From assembly GCA_014529385.2 (NCBI GenBank), contig CM043955.1:147129640-147193639 (forward strand): a stretch of DNA of 64,000 bases, in the 5' to 3' direction. Under the pieces are notes generated by a model. It saw only the letters and a program-made list of their open reading frames with translations, was not told the DNA's origin and ran no database searches. Source of the DNA: Adiantum capillus-veneris (Eukaryota; Streptophyta; Polypodiopsida; Polypodiales; Pteridaceae). This document shows, in pieces, positions 12,954-23,905 of this stretch. Position 1 is the stretch's first letter, and each line of letters opens with the position of its first letter. The position numbers and the translations under genes are program-made.

Positions 12954-13260
12954 GCATACACACACACACAAAGAGGTGAAGAAGAAGAAGATGGAGATGG
13001 AGCAAGAGCACTCTTCAATTGCACAAATGAGAGAATGAGTGAATTTTAGGTTGAGTTGACTTTATATGAGCTCGTCTCATTCACACTTGGGCGCCCATGC
13101 TTAGCCAACAAATCCCTTGAATGTTCCAGTTAGAGTGCGCCTCTCATCGACGATCACTCTTACCCTTTTCCGATTGGACCGACAAGCCTGGTACTTGACT
13201 CTACCAAATAATTAATACAACGCCCATTGTAGGTAATAGGAATGTGAGTGAGGGTTAACA
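12651..13260 (-). repeat. E1 5' LTR
   Basis: Partner of 4510-5084. It starts TGTGCACGTATG and ends GGGTTAACA on the plus strand. It is longer than its partner mainly because of a 59-base CT tract (12893-12951) followed by CA repeats. Confidence 0.9.
13060..13067 (-). promoter_or_regulatory. Likely TATA box of the E1 5' LTR
   Basis: The minus strand reads CATATAAAG, with CATATAAAAG in the other copies of this LTR. The orientation agrees with the minus-strand coding regions, and transcription from here would pass through the microsatellite in the leader. Assignment is by motif and position only. Confidence 0.45.
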
Positions 13261-13433
13261 ATGGGGTGAGTCAGTTATGGGGTATCTCATTAAGGTCCCC
13301 CTCCTCAAGTAAAAACTCCCACGCCCCCCTATTGAGGGGGTGCACATGTTTTCTATTTGTTCTTGTAGGGGGGGTCTCCTAGGGGTGAGTTCCCAAGCCA
13401 AGGTTTGTGGGGTGCTCTCGTTGCACAAAGGGA

Positions 13434-13477
13434 GGGGGGGGGGGGGGGGAAGGGGGAGAGGGAGAGAGAAAGAGAGA
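13434..13477. repeat. G-rich and GA-rich tract
   Basis: A run of 16 G (13434-13449) is followed by AGGGGGAGAGGGAGAGAGAAAGAGAGAGG. It lies at the edge of the Penelope-like remnant. Confidence 0.85.
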
Positions 13478-13490
13478 GGATGCCATTGGA

Positions 13491-14597
13491 CTACCTATAG
13501 ACAAGCTCTTGGTGTTGTATGAACATGTTATTAATGAGCCATGAGTTGAGCTCAATGACTTGTTGTAGTGAGAAAGAGAGCCCTGATTTATATGAGTAGG
13601 ATGACCCTGTTCCCTTGGTGTATTGAGTGGGGAGCCTCTTGAAAGATATAAAGGGGTGATGTGCTAGATAAAAAGCAACTGCGATTAAATTTGTGATATG
13701 ATGGATAAGGCCTTGTGGCCCATGGTGAGGGAAATTCTCATAACATTGTTTTACATCACTAGAGTAAAGTGTGCGTGCTTGTTTAGGCAAGTTGAGGACA
13801 TATTCATAAATGGAGTCTACAATCCACCAAGCTTGGATATGCAAGTTGTGGCATAAGAGATCTTTGAGGTTAAGGCTTTTTTCTCTTTGCTTCAAGTAGG
13901 GGATGCATGTCTTGAGGAGACAAGCCATCAAGAGCGAGATCTCCATGTAGCAGCAAGTAGAGCCACATGTGATCCATCGGAAGTCCTCCTTATGGATTTT
14001 GTATGTGGAAGTGATAAAGGGGAGGGAGTCATATTGTATTGCCAAACTCGGGGAAAGATAGGTGCATATTTGTGATAAAGTATTGCTAACTCCCATATGA
14101 TGATGTGGTTTGAAGTCGTCCCTGGAGTCTTTTATTGGCCTCTGAGATTATGAGATGCTTGCAAACAAAGACCATGTTGTTGGCTGCCTTATCAAGATAT
14201 GTAATGCAGAATTTTGCTTTTAGTTCATTAATCCCTGATTGGAGATTCGGGTAGACTCTATGTTGTCTTTTAATGGGGAGATGCTTGCAGCAATACCCAT
14301 AAAGTACTTGGTCTGCCTCCTCCCGGGAGAGCCCATTGGGGTAATGGACAAACTTACTCATGGTGATGTGATCTAGGACCTTGCATAGCTCCAACACTGA
14401 GCCTTCCATGAGGTGTGGCGGTCTTGAGGGAATGTGCCCAAGGCCATATGAGCCGAGCTTAGCAAGTTCTAGGCTAAAAAATGGTGTGATATTGGCGGTT
14501 ACAAGGTGCCCCCATGCATGGTTAATGTCATGCGATAATAGACTATAGTCACAAGTAGAATATAAGTCATGATGAATAGAAAAAATCTCTCTACCAT
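13491..14597 (-). mobile_element. Penelope-like element: reverse transcriptase part
   Basis: Minus-strand protein sequence with features I associate with Penelope-like reverse transcriptases: KFCITYLDKAANNMVFVCK, then YKIHKEDFRWIT (the K-x-HK block near RT motif 1), then SSDVKQCYENFPHHGP, which corresponds to the DV..LYTNIP catalytic motif. The segment runs out into the G/GA-rich tract at 13434-13477, at about the position where the motif around the second catalytic site would be expected. On its upstream side it is cut by the Copia insertion at 14598 and continues in strand and order at 20234-22135. It is broken. It could instead be a related algal/fern RT family; the RT call is firmer than the family call. 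Confidence 0.55.
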
Positions 14598-14755
14598 TGT
14601 TAAGTATGGAGCCTGATTTACCCTTGTAATATTCTGTGGTAAAAGCGCACATTTGTAAGGCCCCCATTCTGAGGAGAAGCCATCGTGCGTGAAGGAAAAT
14701 CACTCACCGGAAACCAAAATTTTCATAGACAAGAATCAGGGGCAACTTTAGGGGC

Positions 14756-14789
14756 CTCGGGGGCGGAGGCCCCCGAGACTTTTTTTTTT
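14756..14789 (+). other. GC hairpin followed by T run in the Copia-1 LTR
   Basis: CTCGGGGGC, a 4-base loop GGAG and GCCCCCGAG form a perfect 9-bp stem, followed by about ten T. The 3' LTR has the same hairpin at 19544-19565. It resembles a terminator-like or RNA-structure element, but its role is unknown. Confidence 0.6.
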
Positions 14790-15050
14790 CCCTCGTCGGA
14801 ATATTATGGCCAGACGGTGGCCGGAAAGTGGTCAGAAAACAAACGGTCGGTTGGCCGGTGGCCAGTAGTCAATGGCCGGTGGCCGGTGGTCGGAAGTCAA
14901 TGGCCGATGGTCGGTGGCCGAATTCAAAAGCGGATTTGTCTACACAAGGGCGGCCACACATGGGCGGATTGGAGGGTCCGATTTGGACTTATTCACACAA
15001 GGGCGGCTACACATGGCTGCCTCTCATAAGAGAGGGCAGCCCTTTTGGCC

Positions 15051-15058
15051 TATAAAAG
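15051..15058 (+). promoter_or_regulatory. TATA box of the Copia-1 5' LTR
   Basis: TATAAAAG lies about 320 bp before the LTR end and is preserved at 19876-19883 in the 3' LTR. It follows the tandem CCGGTGGC-type units typical of a U3 enhancer region. Confidence 0.6.
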
Positions 15059-15373
15059 GAGGCCATTTCTACTCACATTTTATAGTGTGAAGTTGATGCA
15101 ACAAGGTGAGTGTGAGGTGGTGAGAGTGAAGCAAGGCGGGAGCTCTATTAAGGGTTTAATCCCTTTGTAAACTACTTCTTCTTTTGAAGTACCAAAGCCA
15201 TTGAGTGGCTGCTTTCCCGTGGACGTAGCCCACATTGGGTGAACCACGTATATCGTGTGTACTCTCTCTCTCTCTCTCTCTCTACTCTATAATCTCTTGT
15301 GTGTGAAATCTATCTCTCTCCATTAAGTAATCTACTCAAATATCTATTTAGCTACGTCTTATTTCCCAACAAC

Positions 15374-15385
15374 TGGTATCAGAGC
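15374..15385 (+). other. Copia-1 primer binding site (initiator tRNA-Met)
   Basis: TGGTATCAGAGC, the standard Copia primer site, lies two bases after the 5' LTR. Confidence 0.95.
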
Positions 15386-15444
15386 AAGGTTTGCTCATAG
15401 CTAAATTATCTCAAGGAAAGGATTCCTTGAATTGAGTGGGAGTT

Positions 15445-18400
15445 ATGGCGGAGGAAGGGAAGCTCAAGATTGAGAAGTTCAACGGTAAAAACTACCAACA
15501 TTGGAAGATGCAGATTGAAGACTATCTCTACCAGAAGGACCTCTATTTGCCACTAGGCGGTCTTGCAAAGAAGCCCGCAACGATGGCAGATGAAGCATGG
15601 ATTGTCCTTGATCGAAAGGCACTGGGAACAATCCGGTTAAGCTTGGCGTCAACGGTGGCCTTCAATGTTTCGGAGATGAAGACCACGGAGGACTTGATGA
15701 AGTCACTTGACGATTTCTACGAGAAACCATCGGCATCCAATAAGGTATTTCTTATGAAGCGCTTGTTCAATCTAAAGATGGCAGAGAATGGTTTAGTTGC
15801 AGAACACCTAAATGACTTTAACACAAACATAAGTCAACTTCGATCGGTGAAAATAAATTTCGATGACGAAGTGTGAGCTCTCCTTATACTATCATCTCTA
15901 CCGGATAGTTGGGACAGCCTTGTGATGGTTGTAAGTAATTATATCTCTGGTACAAATACTCTTAAGTTTGATGATGTTGTGGGTGTTCTCCTAAGCGAGG
16001 AAATACGAAGGAGAAGCACAGGAGAATCATCAAGTGCTGCATTGCCAGTGGAAACAAGAGGAAGGCCTAAGGAGAGGTTCAAAAGCCAAAAGGGTCGTGA
16101 TCGCTCAAGACGGAGCAAGTCACGCACAAAGTCAGTTCTTGAATGTTGGAACTGCGGCAAGAAGGGCCACGTCAAGAAGGATTGCTGGTCCAAGAAGAAC
16201 AAGGAGACTGAGTTTCAAGACAACAAGCCAACATCGGAGGCCAATGTGGCAGGTAAAGTAGAGCAAGATGCTCTAATTCTCTCATTCGACAATGTGTCTA
16301 ATTCCTGGATAGTAGATTCCGGGGCTTCATTCCATGCGACACCACACAAGCAACATTTCCAAGATTACACCAAAGGTAATTTTGGGTATGTATACTTGGG
16401 AGATGATGAAGCTTGTGAGATTGTCGGCAAAGGTACAATTCTGTCAAAACTGCTAACGGAAATGAATGGAAGCTTAAAGAGGTTAGGCATGTTCCTTCTC
16501 TTCGAAAAAATTTGATCTCTACAGGACAATTGGACGATGAAGGTCACAACATTGCATTCGGAAACAAACGGTGGAAGATGTCAAAGGGATCTTTGGTGGT
16601 TGCCAAGGGAGAAAAGGTCGGTACACTTTACTTGTGTACTGTTAGCACGCAACCTTCAGCTTGTGCAACAACTACAGAAGTTGATAGTGCGGTGTGGCAC
16701 TATCGACTTGGGCATATGAGTGCCAAAGGAATGCAAATCCTTCAAACAAAGAAGCTTCTACCAGGTTTGAAAGAAGTGGGCTTAGAGTTCTGTGAAGATT
16801 GTGTTTATGGTAAACAAAAGAGGGTAAAATTTCAAAAATCAGGAAATGAAAGAAAAAATAAAAAACTTGAGTTGGTTCATTCTGATGTTTGGGGTCCTGC
16901 AAGTACACCATCACTTGGTGGCTCATTGTACTATGTAACATTCATAGACGATGCGACTAGAAAAACATGGGTTTATGTCATGAAGAATAAATTCGATGTA
17001 TTTTCCATATTTCAAAGGTGGAAAGCCTCTGTGGAGAATGAAATAGGTACCAAGGTTAAATGCCTCAGATCCGACAATGGAGGTGAATATTGCAGCCATG
17101 CTTTTGAAAGCTTTTGCGCTAGTAATGGCATTCGGAGGCAAAGGACAACCCCAAGGACACCTCAACAAAATGGGATTTCGGAAAGGATGAACAGGACAAT
17201 CATGGAGCGAGCACGAAGCATGCGGCTACATGCAGGCCTACCGCTTGAGCTTTGGGCGGAAGCTGTAAGTACGTCTATGTACTTAATCAACCGGTCACCC
17301 TCAACAGCATTGGATAGGGGAGTTCCAAAAGAGGCATGGACAGGTAAATCGGTGAATTATGCATTTTTCAAAGTGTTTGGGTGTGAGGCTTTCATGCACA
17401 TAGATAGAAGCCTAAGATCAAAGCTAGATGCAAAGTCCAAAAAGTGTTTCTTCATTGGCTATGGAGAAGGTGACTTTGGGTATCGCCTATGGAATCCTGA
17501 AGATGGTAAAATCTTAAGGAGTAGGGATGTAATTTTTAACGAACAAAATATGTACAAAGATTACTTGGAAAGAAAACAAACAAAAGAAACAGGTGATGAT
17601 TACATGGAGCTTGAGGACGGTGAAGACTCAAGGACTGCAAACGGTGACAATGTGCAACAACGTCAACCAAATGAGGAGCCTCAACCTATTCCCCGAAGAT
17701 CTACAAGAGCAAGTAGACCTCCATAAAGGTTTGTTCCTTCCTTCAACCATCTCTTGATCTCAAATTCTGGAGAGCCGGAATCATACGAAGAAGCTATGCA
17801 ACATGAATCCAAAGAAGAATGGACGAAGAGCATGCAAGTGGAGATGGACTCACTACATCGCAACCAAACATGGGAGTTGGTTGAGTTGCCTAAAGGTAAG
17901 CGGGCACTTCAAAACAAATGGGTATACAAGTTGAAGGAAGAAGAAGGTGGGAAGAAAAGGTACAAGTCTAGGCTTGTGGTAAAAGGGTTTTCTCAAAAGA
18001 AAGGTATTGACTTCAATGAAATATTTTCTCCTGTTGTAAAAATGAACTCAATTAGGCTTGTCTTAAGCCTTGTGGCTGCTCATGATTTAAATCTCGAGCA
18101 AATGGATGTAAATACGGCATTCCCTCACGGTGACTTAGAGGAGGAAATCTACATGCTTCAACCAAAATGGTATGAAGTAAAAGGTAAGGAGAAAATGGTT
18201 TGCAGATTAAAGAAGAGCTTGTATTGTTTAAAGCAAGCATCAAGACAATGGTACTTGAAGTTTGATCGATGGATGTTGAATCATGGATTCACAAGATGCA
18301 ACTCGGATCACTGCGTCTACACGAAGAATTTGGGAGATGGGAAATTCATCATCCTAATGTTGTATGTTGATGACATGTTGATTGCAAGTGCTAACATGCA

Positions 18401-19325
18401 GGACATCAAAGACCTAAAAGAGGAGCTGTCCAAATCTTTTTCAATGAAAGATTTAGGTGCTGCAAAGAGGATACTTGGTATGAAAATATCAAGGGACAGG
18501 ACGAAGAAGACAATAAAGCTATCTCAAGAAGATTACATCAAGAAGGTACTAGAAAGGTTTGCAATGCAAAATGCAAAACCAGTTTCTACACCTTTGGCTG
18601 GTCATTTTAAACTAACGAAGGATATGTGTCCAAAGACACAAGAGGAGATAGCCTATATGTCTAAAGTTCCATATGCTGTAGCGGTAGGTTCTCTAATGTA
18701 TGCTATGGTCTGGACAAGGCCAGAAATTGCACATGCAGTGGGAGTTGTGAGTAGGTTCATGGACAACCCAGGTAAAGAGCATTGGCAAGCTGTGAAGTGG
18801 ATACTTAGGTATCTAAAAGGGACAACAACAAATGCTTTGTATTTTGGAGGAACTGATATTTTTCTAGAAGGGTATACTGATGCAGATATGGCAGGTGACA
18901 AAGATACTCGAAGGAGCACTACTGGCTATGTGTTCACGGTTGGAGGCACAGCAATAAGCTGGGCTTCAAAGCTGCAGAAAGTGGTTTCACTTTCTACCAC
19001 GAAAGCAGAGTATGTAGCAATGATGGAGGCAAGCAAAGAAATTCTATGGCTTCACAGATTCTTAGAAGAGCTTGGATTCAAACAAGACAATTGTATCTTG
19101 TATAGTGATAGCCAAAGCGCTATCCATCTTGCAAAGAACTCAGCCTTTCATTCAAGGACAAAGCACATTGAGGTGAGATATCACTTCATACTCACTCTTT
19201 TGGAAGAGGGACAGCTAAAGCTAGGAAAGGTGCATACAAGTGAAAATCCTGCAGACATGTTTACAAAGGTTGTCAACAAGGAGAAGTTGAGCTTTTGCTC
19301 ATCTTCAATCGGCATTGAAGGATAA
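15445..19325 (+). mobile_element. Copia-1 gag-pol region
   Basis: Gag starts at MAEEGKLKIEKFNGKNY (15445) and has a zinc knuckle CWNCGKKGHVKKDC (16144-16185). The aspartic protease shows WIVDSGASFHATP (about 16306). Integrase has the zinc-binding start HYRLGHMSAKG...CEDCVYGK (about 16700-16810) and the core with LVHSDVWGP and SDNGGEY. The RT has QMDVNTAFPHGDLEEEIYM and YVDD (18363-18374). RNase H runs to the end (GYTDADMAGD, YSDSQSAIHLAKN). Order and length fit a single Copia polyprotein. It is a fossil with a few breaks. Confidence 0.95.
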
Positions 19326-19373
19326 GAAGCCAGAATGGAAAGCAGCCACAGGTTTGGTTTGGAGATCAGTCTC

Positions 19374-19385
19374 CAAGTGGGAGAT
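19374..19385 (+). other. Copia-1 polypurine tract
   Basis: AAGTGGGAGAT immediately precedes the 3' LTR, the usual Copia arrangement. Confidence 0.85.
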
Positions 19386-20082
19386 TGTTAAGTATGGAGC
19401 CTGATTTACCCTTGTAATTTTCTGTGGTAAAAGCGCACATTTGTAAGGCCCCCATTATGAGGAGAATCCATCGTGCGTGAAGGAAAATCACTCACCGGAA
19501 ACCAAAATTTTCATGGACAAGAATCAGGGGCAATTTTAGGGGCCTCGGGGGCGGAGGCCCCCGAGACTTTTTTTTCCCCTCGCCGGAATATTCCTTTTCG
19601 CTGGAATATTATGGCCGGACGGCGGCCGGAAAGTGGTCGGAAAACAACCGGTCGGTTGGCCGGTGGCCGGTAGTCAATGGCCGGTGGCCGGTGGTCAGAA
19701 GTCAATGACCGGTGACCGGTGGCCGAATTCAATGGCTGGTGGCCGAATTCAAAAGCGGATTTGTCTACACAAGGGCGGCCACACATGGGCAGATTGGAGG
19801 GTCCGATTTGGACTTATTCACACAAGGGCGGCTACACATGACTGCCTCTCATAAGAGAGGGCAGCCTTTTTGGCCTATAAAAGGAGGCCATTTCTACTCA
19901 CATTTTATAGTGTGAAGTTGATGCAACAACGTGAGTGTGAGGTGGTGAGAGTGAAGCAAGGTGGGAGCTCTATTAAGGGTTTAATCCCTTTGTAAACTAC
20001 TTCTTCTTTTGAAGTGCCAAAGCCATTGAGTGGCTACTTTCCCGTGGACGTAGCCCACATTGGGTGAACCACATATATCGTG

Positions 20083-20143
<61 letters not shown>

Positions 20144-20228
20144 CTATAATCTCTTGTGTGTGAAATCTATCTCTCTCCATTAAGTAATCTACTCAAATAT
20201 CTATTTAGCTACGTCTTATTTCCCAACA
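19386..20228 (+). repeat. Copia-1 3' LTR (843 bp)
   Basis: Partner of the 5' LTR. It is longer by an expanded CT tract (20087-20140, 54 bases against 22) and by extra copies of the CCGGTGGC/GGCCGAATTCAA units. Both differences arose after insertion, because the two LTRs are copied from one template. Confidence 0.95.
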
Positions 20229-20233
20229 ACCAT

Positions 20234-22135
20234 TACATAGTTGAACTTTTATGGGGGGGAAAAAAGTCCAGCTAAAGAGACATTCTTCCCACAGAGGGGT
20301 AACCGTGATACAAAGGCCAGAAAAGAAGAAGCTGAGGAATAATTTTAGGTTGGGGATATCCATAAGCAGATTTACAAAACGGATGGGTACGAAATTGCCC
20401 TTTGATTTGGTTTTTTTTGCAAAACCAAACGACCTTGTTCATCCCTAATCACCTGCAAATAGTGAGATGATTATCAATCATACAGTAGTGCTTTTGGACT
20501 CTTAATACATTGATGCATGAAGCCACACCACACACTCAAATTTTGCACAGAGGGCTGAGATGAGAAGGCGGGGTAGGATGGGGTTCCTTGCGGTGTGAAG
20601 GAGCTACTGGTGGAGTCTTCCAGTGAGCTCTAATTGTGTCGGTTGAGAGGAAGGGGATGGGTGCATCGTTGCGGTGTAGGTTGCCACCCGCACCCACAAG
20701 AGTTGCATCTTCCATCTTCCACACCCATCAAGCTCATGTCCTAGTGAAATGGCCTGATAAACAAACTTGACTACTTTCAAGTTTGGATCCACAAAGGGAG
20801 CATGTTTTTTGAACAACACATTATGCTTGATAGCCTCTTTAAGTTTTTTCCTTCTAAAAAAATGAATTAGCATGGTCTTGATGGCCTCCTGGGCTTCTTT
20901 CTCAATCTAGTTGAATAAGGCAATAGTAGACCTCTTGAGGCTAGGGCTTGGAAAATAAGTTGGGATATGATGCATGATCATCCATAGTGCATGGTCAAAC
21001 CATAGCACATTCCCGTCTTTACAAATGTCAGCTTGGCCAACATGCTCACACCCGCACTTGAGGAAGGGGTGGTGTATATTCTAGATCTGAGTGGTGTAGT
21101 TGGTCTCCCTTCTGGTGGTGGAGATTACACCCTTTACTCCTATAATACACCCAAAGGCATCTTTGCACCTATTAGTTTTTCAAAGCTAGACATGGTGAAT
21201 GGGGTGGCTATGAGAGAGTTCTCAACAAGTGTAGAAGAGTTGAAGTCAAGAATTTGTTGCAACCCTATCTTCAAGGCTTGTTTGTCGTTACGAATAAATA
21301 GAGTAAGAAGCAAACCTTCCAAGAGAGGGGCCATGAGGGTGAAGTTTCCCATCATCCAAGGCTTGTGATGTGCAGTGCCCAAGAGAATCTCCAAGAAGCG
21401 CCCCGGGATGTAGGGGTCCGTATAGGTCTCAAAGGGTTTTTGTGTGAGGTTGGGGGTGGGGCTATTGATGGAGAAGTCCTTGTTGGCTAGCTTTTTCTCT
21501 TCCTTGTCCAACTCTGTCGGGATCAAGGAGCTACTTGCTTCCATTTGCGGAGAGAGGGAAATCTCATCGAAGCTGTTGAGTAGATGCTTCTTCTTTTGCC
21601 TGGCAAGAGGGTCATTGCAGAGCTTTTTGCCATGGATTTCCATGAAACGCCACATGAATTAGGCGAGTGCTCTGCCCATTCATTATGTTCCCGCTTGTCT
21701 TCCTCCGTAATTGCTTAAGATTGGCTGCAAATTCCTTGAGTCTTTGCACATCCTCTCTCAAGTTTTCTTGAGCAAGGGAATAGAGCCGGAACCTGGCGGG
21801 TAGATCAAGCAGATTCAACAAGAGGAAGTCTATTTGGGCATCTGCAGCCACAACCATGTTTTCCAGCTCCATGAGCATCCCATGAAAGAGGGGATCCTTG
21901 ATATATAGTATGAGCCCTTGCACAATCGGCAGGGGTGATGGCGTGAGAGGTCCATACCTGATTTGGAGCAAGGCAAGATCCCAACAATCAATGCTTTGTA
22001 GCACACAGAAAAGGGGTGAGTATTCCCCCAAAAAGTAATTGATTGCTAGTTGGCATGGGGTAGGTAAGGTCAAGTTCTTTCCCTGCCTCACCCATCATGA
22101 GTTGTATGCAAGTGGCACTTAGTGGCCTTAGGAGG
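20234..22135 (-). mobile_element. Penelope-like element: upstream coding part (probable)
   Basis: Minus-strand protein-like sequence in three stretches (about 20604-20873, 21140-21655, 21612-22091). It would precede the RT segment at 13491-14597 once the Copia insertion is discounted. I recognise no domain; helical, leucine-rich segments and a basic patch (RQKKKHLL) are visible. It is assigned to the same element by strand, position and the absence of any other element between. It is broken. The first 300 bases (20234-20535) show nothing clear. Confidence 0.4.
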
Positions 22136-22295
22136 GTGTCTTTTCAAAAAAGAGAGAGGAGAGGGCCTAAGTGAGTAAAGGCTCGAGCCTTATGGGTAAT
22201 AGCTTGGTAATATAACCAAAAGATGTTAAATTTAGAGGGATTATAGACCATAGGTAGGCCTACCTAGCAGAGGAGCAAGAGGCCTACTAGGCCAC

Positions 22296-22296
<1 letters not shown>

Positions 22297-22338
<42 letters not shown>
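22297..22338. repeat. (AG)n microsatellite, 42 bases
   Basis: A pure AG run at the downstream edge of the Helitron Rep remnant, next to the 19-bp palindrome at 22343-22361. Confidence 0.95.
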
Positions 22339-22341
<3 letters not shown>

Positions 22342-22361
22342 GTTGTTAAATAATTTAACAA

Positions 22362-22757
22362 TACTTTCTACCATGCATGCTACATTTTGATTCAAGACAC
22401 CACATGGACCATGAATGTTACAATCTGTTATACCATTGTGCAAATTAGGGAACCTATCTTTGTCTAGTAGCTCAACACAAACCACTTTATCATAGTGTGA
22501 AACATGAGTTGGCTTGTACTGAGATGCAAGTATCAACAAAATGTGAGCATGAAGAAGTCCTCTTTTTTGGAACTCTATCACACTCACATGCCCAATGACA
22601 TCTCCAAAAATAGAACCCTGTATAAGCAAATGCATCGAAGTCTTTAAACTTATGATAAAAGACTCATGCTATAAAATCAAGACGATCAGAAGCAGTTTGC
22701 CTTGGCATATAAGGCATCATCAATCTCTTTCCAGTGTGGATTGTATGTGAAAGTTAT
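22362..22757 (-). pseudogene. Helitron Rep gene, downstream part
   Basis: The minus strand encodes FTYNPHWKEI at the junction (22757 inward), then RLMMPYMPRQTASDRLDF. Further on come FGDVIGHVSVIEFQKRGLLHAHIL and DCNIHGPCG. These are the conserved blocks of the Helitron Rep (HUH-type) domain; the HAH in GLLHAHIL is the metal-binding histidine pair. There are frame changes and stops within it. The helicase domain that should follow is not present; the sequence ends at the palindrome and AG tract. The upstream part of the same gene is at 41051-42539, split off by E2. Confidence 0.85.
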
Positions 22758-23332
22758 TTTGCGTGTATGTCGCACGTGTCAATGCAAGGAACTTGCCAAT
22801 ACACTGTGTGCGAGCCACAGATGGCTCCAAGCACGCTTCTAGCCTAAACTAGTAAGCTGAAAGAAGACGATGGTGTGTCACTCACCGCTCTACGCTTGCT
22901 GTCATGGAGGATTCTTCGCTGCGGAGAAGAGGGAGACACCGCTACGCCACGCGCCGCCGTTTGTGCCACCGTAATGCTTGATCACACACTCTCTCTCTCG
23001 CTCTCTCTCTCTCACACACACACACATACACACACACACACAAGGAGAAGAAGAAGAAGAAGATGGAGATGGAGCAAGAGCACTCTTCAATTGCACCAAT
23101 GAGAGAATGTGTGAATTTTAGGTTTAGTTTACTTTTATATGAGCTCGCCCCATTCACACTTGGGCGCCCATGCTTAGCCAACTAATCCCTTGAATGTTCC
23201 AATTAGAGTGAGCCTCTCATCGGCAATCACTCTTACCCTTTTTCTATTGAACGACAAGCCCAATACCTGGCTCTACCAAATAAATAATACGGCGTCCGTC
23301 TTAGGTGATAGTAATGTATGTGAGGGTTAACA
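22758..23332 (-). repeat. E2 3' LTR
   Basis: It matches the E1 LTRs and ends GAGGGTTAACA. It is followed by the polypurine tract (23333-23345). It has a CT tract of about 25 bases and CA repeats at 22989-23042. Confidence 0.9.
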
Positions 23333-23345
23333 TGCCCCCCTTCTT

Positions 23346-23905
23346 GATGTAGATTCCGTCCTCGGAAGCTATTGTGTTGAAGCTTGTTCGTCGAGGTGGA
23401 AGAGCATTTGAGATGAATGTCCTTAGCCTTCTTCAGTCACTGCAGAATCAAAAAATATTGACACAGTAATTGCATTCTCATATACAATTAAAAAGCATAT
23501 GGAGTTATAGGCAAACAATTTGATTGGTAACAGAATTTTAAACTATTTGTCATCAATAAACATTAAATTGCAACATAATCAAACGTATAAACAGTCGTAA
23601 AGGTAAAAAATTAAACAAGGTTGGGGTCGCTAATTTAACGATCGAAAGGCACTAGAGATTGACTATTAATACCATGGGCAAGCTTCTCAATTTTCTATGG
23701 TCAATGAAGTTGTTTAATCACGAGAGCCAAGTATTTCATGTCTGAGGGCTTCCTAGAGGCTATACCTAGAAGAACTTGTAGTTAAGCTACGATAAAAGGA
23801 ATTTCTCATGAAATCATCGCCTCATTGATTACCTTTTCTTTGACCCCCCAAAAATCTTTTCACAGTGATTCAATTTTGATGTGTGTGTTTATTTTGTATG
23901 CTTGG
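23346..23905 (-). other. E2 3' untranslated remnant
   Basis: It matches E1 5098-5652 closely and stops where P1 begins, at TGTTAGTGGC. Confidence 0.8.

Larger units (their letters stand above)
4510..13260 (-). mobile_element. E1: pol-less Tat-like Ty3/Gypsy LTR element (gag-protease-accessory)
   Basis: A minus-strand LTR element of about 8.75 kb. It has two LTRs (4510-5084 and 12651-13260) ending TG...CA, a tRNA-Asp-type primer binding site next to the right LTR and a polypurine tract next to the left LTR. It is flanked by near-identical 5-bp sequences, GTGGG (4505-4509) and ATGGG (13261-13265). In transcription order I see gag, protease and a W-x-P-K accessory region. I find no reverse transcriptase, RNase H or integrase domain in the 7.6 kb interior, so it looks non-autonomous. 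By eye the LTRs differ by about 6 percent outside the microsatellite, so it is younger than E2. The coding regions are broken at several points. Confidence 0.85.
14598..15371 (+). repeat. Copia-1 5' LTR (774 bp)
   Basis: It starts TGTTAAGTATGGAGCC and ends TTTCCCAACA. It contains a GC-rich hairpin followed by a T run (14756-14789), tandem CCGGTGGC-type units, a TATA box and a 22-base CT tract (15262-15283). Confidence 0.95.
14598..20228 (+). mobile_element. Copia-1: full-length Ty1/Copia element
   Basis: Both LTRs are present and flanked by perfect 5-bp target duplications, ACCAT (14593-14597 and 20229-20233). It has an initiator-Met primer site, a polypurine tract and gag, protease, integrase, RT and RNase H in Copia order. 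The LTRs differ by only a few percent by eye, apart from repeat-length changes, so it is the youngest or among the youngest insertions here. The protein motifs (SWIVDSGASFHATP, YVDDMLIAS) resemble the Tork/Tnt1 group. It is nearly whole, with about three or four breaks. It sits inside the Penelope-like remnant. Confidence 0.95.
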
